From: an uncultured Clostridia bacterium
GTDB taxonomy: Bacteria > Bacillota > Clostridia > Oscillospirales > Ruminococcaceae
DNA: 8,476 nt
Assembly: GCA_937894185.1 (NCBI GenBank)
Contig: CALCSA010000003.1
Span: 1 to 8,476, forward strand
Direction of reading: 5' to 3'
The notes under the pieces were generated by a model. The model did no database searches. It worked only from the letters and a program-made list of their open reading frames with translations, and had not been told where the DNA came from. Position 1 is the first letter of the stretch; each line of letters opens with the position of its first letter. The translations under genes and the position numbers were made by a program. This document shows positions 6,589-8,476 of this stretch, piece after piece.

Positions 6589-6942
6589 ATGGTCTACGAT
6601 TTAAACGAAACGCTCAGCCAGATACGATCCCAACGCCGGGCAGAGGTGCAGGAACAGATGCGCCTGCTGGATGAGCAAATCCTTGCCCTGACTCATCAAA
6701 CGGACAGGGTGGGGGCCACCCGGGAGATTCTGGGGCAGATGGACGCTACCCTGCTGCGAATGGCCATGCTGGCCCGGGAAGCCGCCGCCCGGCAGCCTGT
6801 CCGCCCCGGCCTGCTGCAAGAGTTTGAAGACTGCCGGCAACGGGTGGCGGCTCTTGCGGAGCAGGCAAAGCATCTGGGTCTTGATTTAAGCCAAAATCCT
6901 GCCGGAACCATTCAGGCGATGATGGAGTCTCTGGAACCCTAA
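6589..6942 (+). CDS. Small helical protein of unknown function, faintly flagellin D1-like
   Basis: A 117-residue, almost entirely alpha-helical protein rich in Leu, Ala, Gln, Glu and Arg, with no signal peptide or membrane segment; coiled-coil formation is likely. The ATG at 6589 follows a weak GGGGTG ribosome binding site by five bases, and no better in-frame start is seen. I do not recognise a family. Residues 48-62 align without gaps to flagellin 80-94, sharing seven of fifteen positions (L, A, L, R, M, L, A), in the helix carrying QRMREL; with a 3-residue gap, A88-L89 matches A117-L118 of the next helix. It could be a flagellin-derived small protein, a flagellar export chaperone-like protein, or an unrelated helical protein with chance similarity. 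Its position right after flagellin, before a shared terminator, supports a motility link. GC-rich codons match the neighbours. Confidence 0.7.
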   Translation: MVYDLNETLSQIRSQRRAEVQEQMRLLDEQILALTHQTDRVGATREILGQMDATLLRMAMLAREAAARQPVRPGLLQEFEDCRQRVAALAEQAKHLGLDLSQNPAGTIQAMMESLEP

Positions 6943-6978
6943 CGGCAGCGGTGCTCCCTTTGCCTGCCCGGTTCATCC

Positions 6979-7018
6979 AATCCCCCTGCTCTCTGCTTTC
7001 GCAAAGAACAGGGGGATT
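6979..7018. terminator. Bidirectional terminator between convergent genes
   Basis: AATCCCCCTG (6979-6988) and CAGGGGGATT (7009-7018) form a perfect 10-bp stem; CTTT/AAAG (6996-6999 with 7003-7006) adds an inner helix around CGC. It lies between the + strand gene ending at 6942 and the - strand GH18 fragment ending at 7025. The forward U-tract is only TTTT and the reverse one is poor, so efficiency is uncertain. Confidence 0.65.
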
Positions 7019-7024
7019 TTGGGG

Positions 7025-7462
7025 TTACAGCAGCTTGATAATTTCGTGCATGCTGTTAAGAACCAGCCACATCTGGGGAAAATAGCGCATCAGCTGCCAG
7101 ATTCCTATGCCGTACAGGCCGAATTCGTTGACCAGCCGGGCCTTGGCCTGAACGCTCCGGGCATCCTCGAACCAAACCTCGTGCTCCTGACCATTGTCCA
7201 AGTTAAAATAACGGAAAAAGGGCGCTTGGGATCCCTCGTCGTATTGGATGGGAACACCGGCACGCTGGGCAATTTCCACCGCCTCTACATTGCCAATGGT
7301 GGTGGCCACGGTTTCGCCCTGCACAAAAGGCAGGGGCCAGTCGTATCCATAGTTGGGCATCCCCAGCAGCAGCTTTTGGGGGGGAATCTGAGTGACCCCA
7401 TACTCCACCACCCGGCGGACACTGTTGATAGGGGCCACAGCCATGGGGGGACCGTAGGTATA
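7025..7462 (-). pseudogene. C-terminal fragment of a GH18 spore peptidoglycan hydrolase (SleL/YaaH type), 5' part missing
   Basis: The frame matches the end of the GH18 barrel of bacterial SleL/YaaH-type enzymes, which cleave cortex peptidoglycan during spore germination and typically carry N-terminal LysM domains. Recognisable blocks are YTYGPPMAVAPI, LLLGMPNYGYDW, the WFEDARSVQAK segment and GIGIWQLMRYFPQ. The homology includes the six codons before the ATG at 7444, which itself has no ribosome binding site, so that ATG is internal. Further upstream, where the family normally reads YEWG, the frame gives Tyr and then a TAG stop (7466-7468), and homology ends abruptly. The catalytic DxxDxDxE motif and any LysM domains are therefore absent, and the fragment cannot be an active enzyme as it stands. 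Prophage lysis genes begin just beyond the break, so disruption by prophage integration is the likely cause. Confidence 0.85.
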
Positions 7463-7471
7463 GTACTAAAC
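7458..7471. other. Candidate prophage attachment junction (attL or attR)
   Basis: GTATAGTACTAAAC is a near-palindrome, 12 of 14 bases symmetric with a perfect core TAGTACTA (7461-7468). It sits exactly where GH18 homology stops (7460-7465). To its left is chromosomal GH18 coding sequence; to its right is AT-rich non-coding sequence, then the terminator and lysis genes of a phage. Recombinase core sites often have such symmetry. The real crossover core cannot be fixed without the other end of the element. Confidence 0.4.
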
Positions 7472-7515
7472 ATGATAAAGGTAATAATGGGACACGATAA
7501 AGTGGCTCAACAATA

Positions 7516-7565
7516 ACAAAAAAGCCCCCGGCCTGCCATCCAATTAAGATGGTAAGTCGGGGGCT
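7516..7565 (-). terminator. Intrinsic terminator after the endolysin gene
   Basis: Read on the - strand, AGCCCCCG (7565-7558) pairs with CGGGGGCT (7530-7523), with an inner CCATC/GATGG helix (7552-7548 with 7540-7536) around a 7-nt loop, followed by a run of T (7522-7517). It starts just nine bases past the endolysin stop and would block lysis-gene transcription from entering the GH18 fragment. Confidence 0.85.
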
Positions 7566-7573
7566 ATCTATTT

Positions 7574-8338
7574 TTATATCGGCCAATTGGCAGCCAGTGC
7601 TGCAATCTCCTTGCGTATTTGGGCGGCTTCGTCCGCTTTGGCATCGCGGGACTTCGCCAGCTCATCACACTCCACCTGCAGCCGCTTGTGATCGTCCAGC
7701 AGGGAGTCATACAGCTTTGCCAGTGCGTCAAACTCGGCATCAGGCACGGTGTCCCCAGCGCCGCCAGAATCAATCATTAATGCTGGCAGCGTCCAGTCCC
7801 CGGCGATTGTATAGTTCGGGGTGCCGTAGTTGCTGATACTTTGGCCTGTGCCCCGGTGGAACAGGTGGGACGGATTGACGGTGGAATCCACACCCTTTTT
7901 AATCAGGTTACTGCCTGCCACTTGGGGGCTGTAGTTGGGCCATGCGGTGTCGGTGTCAAATTCAATGTGCAGGTGGCTGCTCCACTTCCCCCGCCCCGTA
8001 GCGCCCTCCACGCCGATCTTATCCTCGGCTTTGAGCTTCTGCCCCACCTTGACAGTGATAGACGCAAGGTGCATGTACCGGGCGATCAGGCTTTGGGTTT
8101 TGCCGGTCTTGTGGTTGACCACATCCGGATAGAGGACGCACACCGTGTTACCCACGTTGTTATCATATCCGGCAGTCAATACAGTGCCGTTGCCAGAGGC
8201 GATAATGTCCAGGCTGTCCACGCCTACATAATCGCAGCCGTAATGGTCATAACCCCAATAAGAGCGGTAAGCCGGGCGCTTATACCCGGCCACCACCTTG
8301 CAGGACTTGTAGGGTAATATTAGTTTTTGGGTGGCCAT
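7574..8338 (-). CDS. Phage endolysin, M23-family metallopeptidase with C-terminal coiled coil
   Basis: A 254-residue protein expected to cut peptide bonds in peptidoglycan, releasing phage progeny once a holin has opened the membrane. The N-terminal M23 (LytM/lysostaphin-type) domain spans about 12-160. Zinc ligands fit His32 and Asp36 (HYGCD) and His124 (HLHIEF), with catalytic histidines His90 (YMHLAS) and His122. There is no signal peptide, as expected for a holin-dependent endolysin. From about 198 to 250 the protein is charged and helical, probably a coiled coil, and no SH3, LysM or other familiar wall-binding domain is seen. GGAGGG lies nine bases before the ATG, inside the end of the upstream holin frame, and the two genes overlap by 19 bp, indicating translational coupling. 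A host wall enzyme is possible, but the holin neighbour and terminal position favour prophage origin. Confidence 0.85.
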   Translation of the reverse strand: MATQKLILPYKSCKVVAGYKRPAYRSYWGYDHYGCDYVGVDSLDIIASGNGTVLTAGYDNNVGNTVCVLYPDVVNHKTGKTQSLIARYMHLASITVKVGQKLKAEDKIGVEGATGRGKWSSHLHIEFDTDTAWPNYSPQVAGSNLIKKGVDSTVNPSHLFHRGTGQSISNYGTPNYTIAGDWTLPALMIDSGGAGDTVPDAEFDALAKLYDSLLDDHKRLQVECDELAKSRDAKADEAAQIRKEIAALAANWPI

Positions 8339-8476
8339 ACGCTTTTTCCCTCCTGCTTGACAGTCTGGTTGGCTCCGGTGGCAGCCCAGCCGCTGACAAC
8401 GCCCATGGCGGCGGCTACCAGCCAGTTTTCGGCGGGGATGTATCCGGGCAGGGTAAGATAGCAGACGATGCCCAAG
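8320..8476 (-). CDS. Phage holin, C-terminal part (5' end beyond window)
   Basis: An open frame entering from the right edge encodes the last 51 residues of a protein and stops at TAA (8322-8320), inside the start of the endolysin gene in another frame. It begins with a hydrophobic stretch (LGIVCYLTLPGYIP), then an Ala/Gly-rich, probably membrane-inserted segment containing AAAMGVVSGWAATGANQ, and a short basic tail. This resembles the ends of small holins found directly before endolysins in clostridial phages. Holins form the membrane lesions that let the endolysin reach the wall. The 19-bp overlap and order fit a lysis cassette. The call rests on context and general similarity, as only the C-terminus is visible. 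Confidence 0.7.
   Translation of the reverse strand, partial: LGIVCYLTLPGYIPAENWLVAAAMGVVSGWAATGANQTVKQEGKSVWPPKN

Noticed and set aside
7203..7586. - strand open frame spanning the GH18 break and the endolysin terminator
   Set aside because: It reads a different frame from both the GH18 homology and the endolysin and passes through the terminator hairpin; no family features.
7841..8317. + strand open frame opposite the endolysin
   Set aside because: The - strand frame has a complete set of M23 zinc ligands and a good ribosome binding site, so this is its shadow.
1..8476. CRISPR arrays, tRNA or rRNA genes, insertion sequences
   Set aside because: No regularly spaced repeats, cloverleaf-like segments, rRNA-like blocks or transposase frames were seen.

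Overview
The window looks like a spore-forming, flagellated member of the Clostridia (Bacillota) with GC-rich codon use, perhaps an Oscillospiraceae-type gut anaerobe. The taxonomic placement is inferred from gene order (murG-murA-ftsQ/divIB-ftsZ), strong GGAGG-type ribosome binding sites, a sigma-D-type flagellin promoter and a spore-lysin-type GH18 fragment. No rRNA or other species marker is present.

Layout. Positions 3-4446 (+ strand) hold the end of a division and cell wall (dcw) cluster: a 5'-truncated murG, murA with every textbook active-site residue, a divIB/ftsQ-type POTRA protein and ftsZ, closed by an intrinsic terminator at 4465-4500. The gap between murG and murA (768-937) can fold into a nested structure whose outermost stem pairs perfectly with the murA Shine-Dalgarno sequence. 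Positions 4501-6358 are a flagellin unit: a near-consensus sigma-D promoter, a leader of about 180 nt with a CsrA-like site over the ribosome binding site, and a 532-residue flagellin. A hairpin-rich gap of 230 nt and a terminator-like hairpin follow. Next comes a 117-residue helical protein (6589-6942) with faint register-matched similarity to the flagellin D1 helix, then a bidirectional terminator at 6979-7018.

From 7025 to the right edge everything is on the - strand. First comes the C-terminal third of a GH18 (SleL/YaaH-type) spore peptidoglycan hydrolase, whose reading frame breaks off at about 7462 inside a near-palindrome. Immediately beyond are a terminator, an M23-family phage endolysin and the end of a holin gene. 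This is the lysis end of a prophage, and the simplest reading is that the prophage has integrated into the GH18 gene. If the missing 5' half lies on the far side of the prophage in the same orientation, this would be a candidate skin-like element in which excision restores a sporulation or germination gene. That is the most interesting testable idea here.

How the genes work together: MurA starts and MurG finishes the cytoplasmic path to lipid II. FtsZ and DivIB/FtsQ direct septal use of that precursor. The flagellin unit is a separate, differently regulated motility block. The prophage genes form a holin-endolysin lysis cassette.
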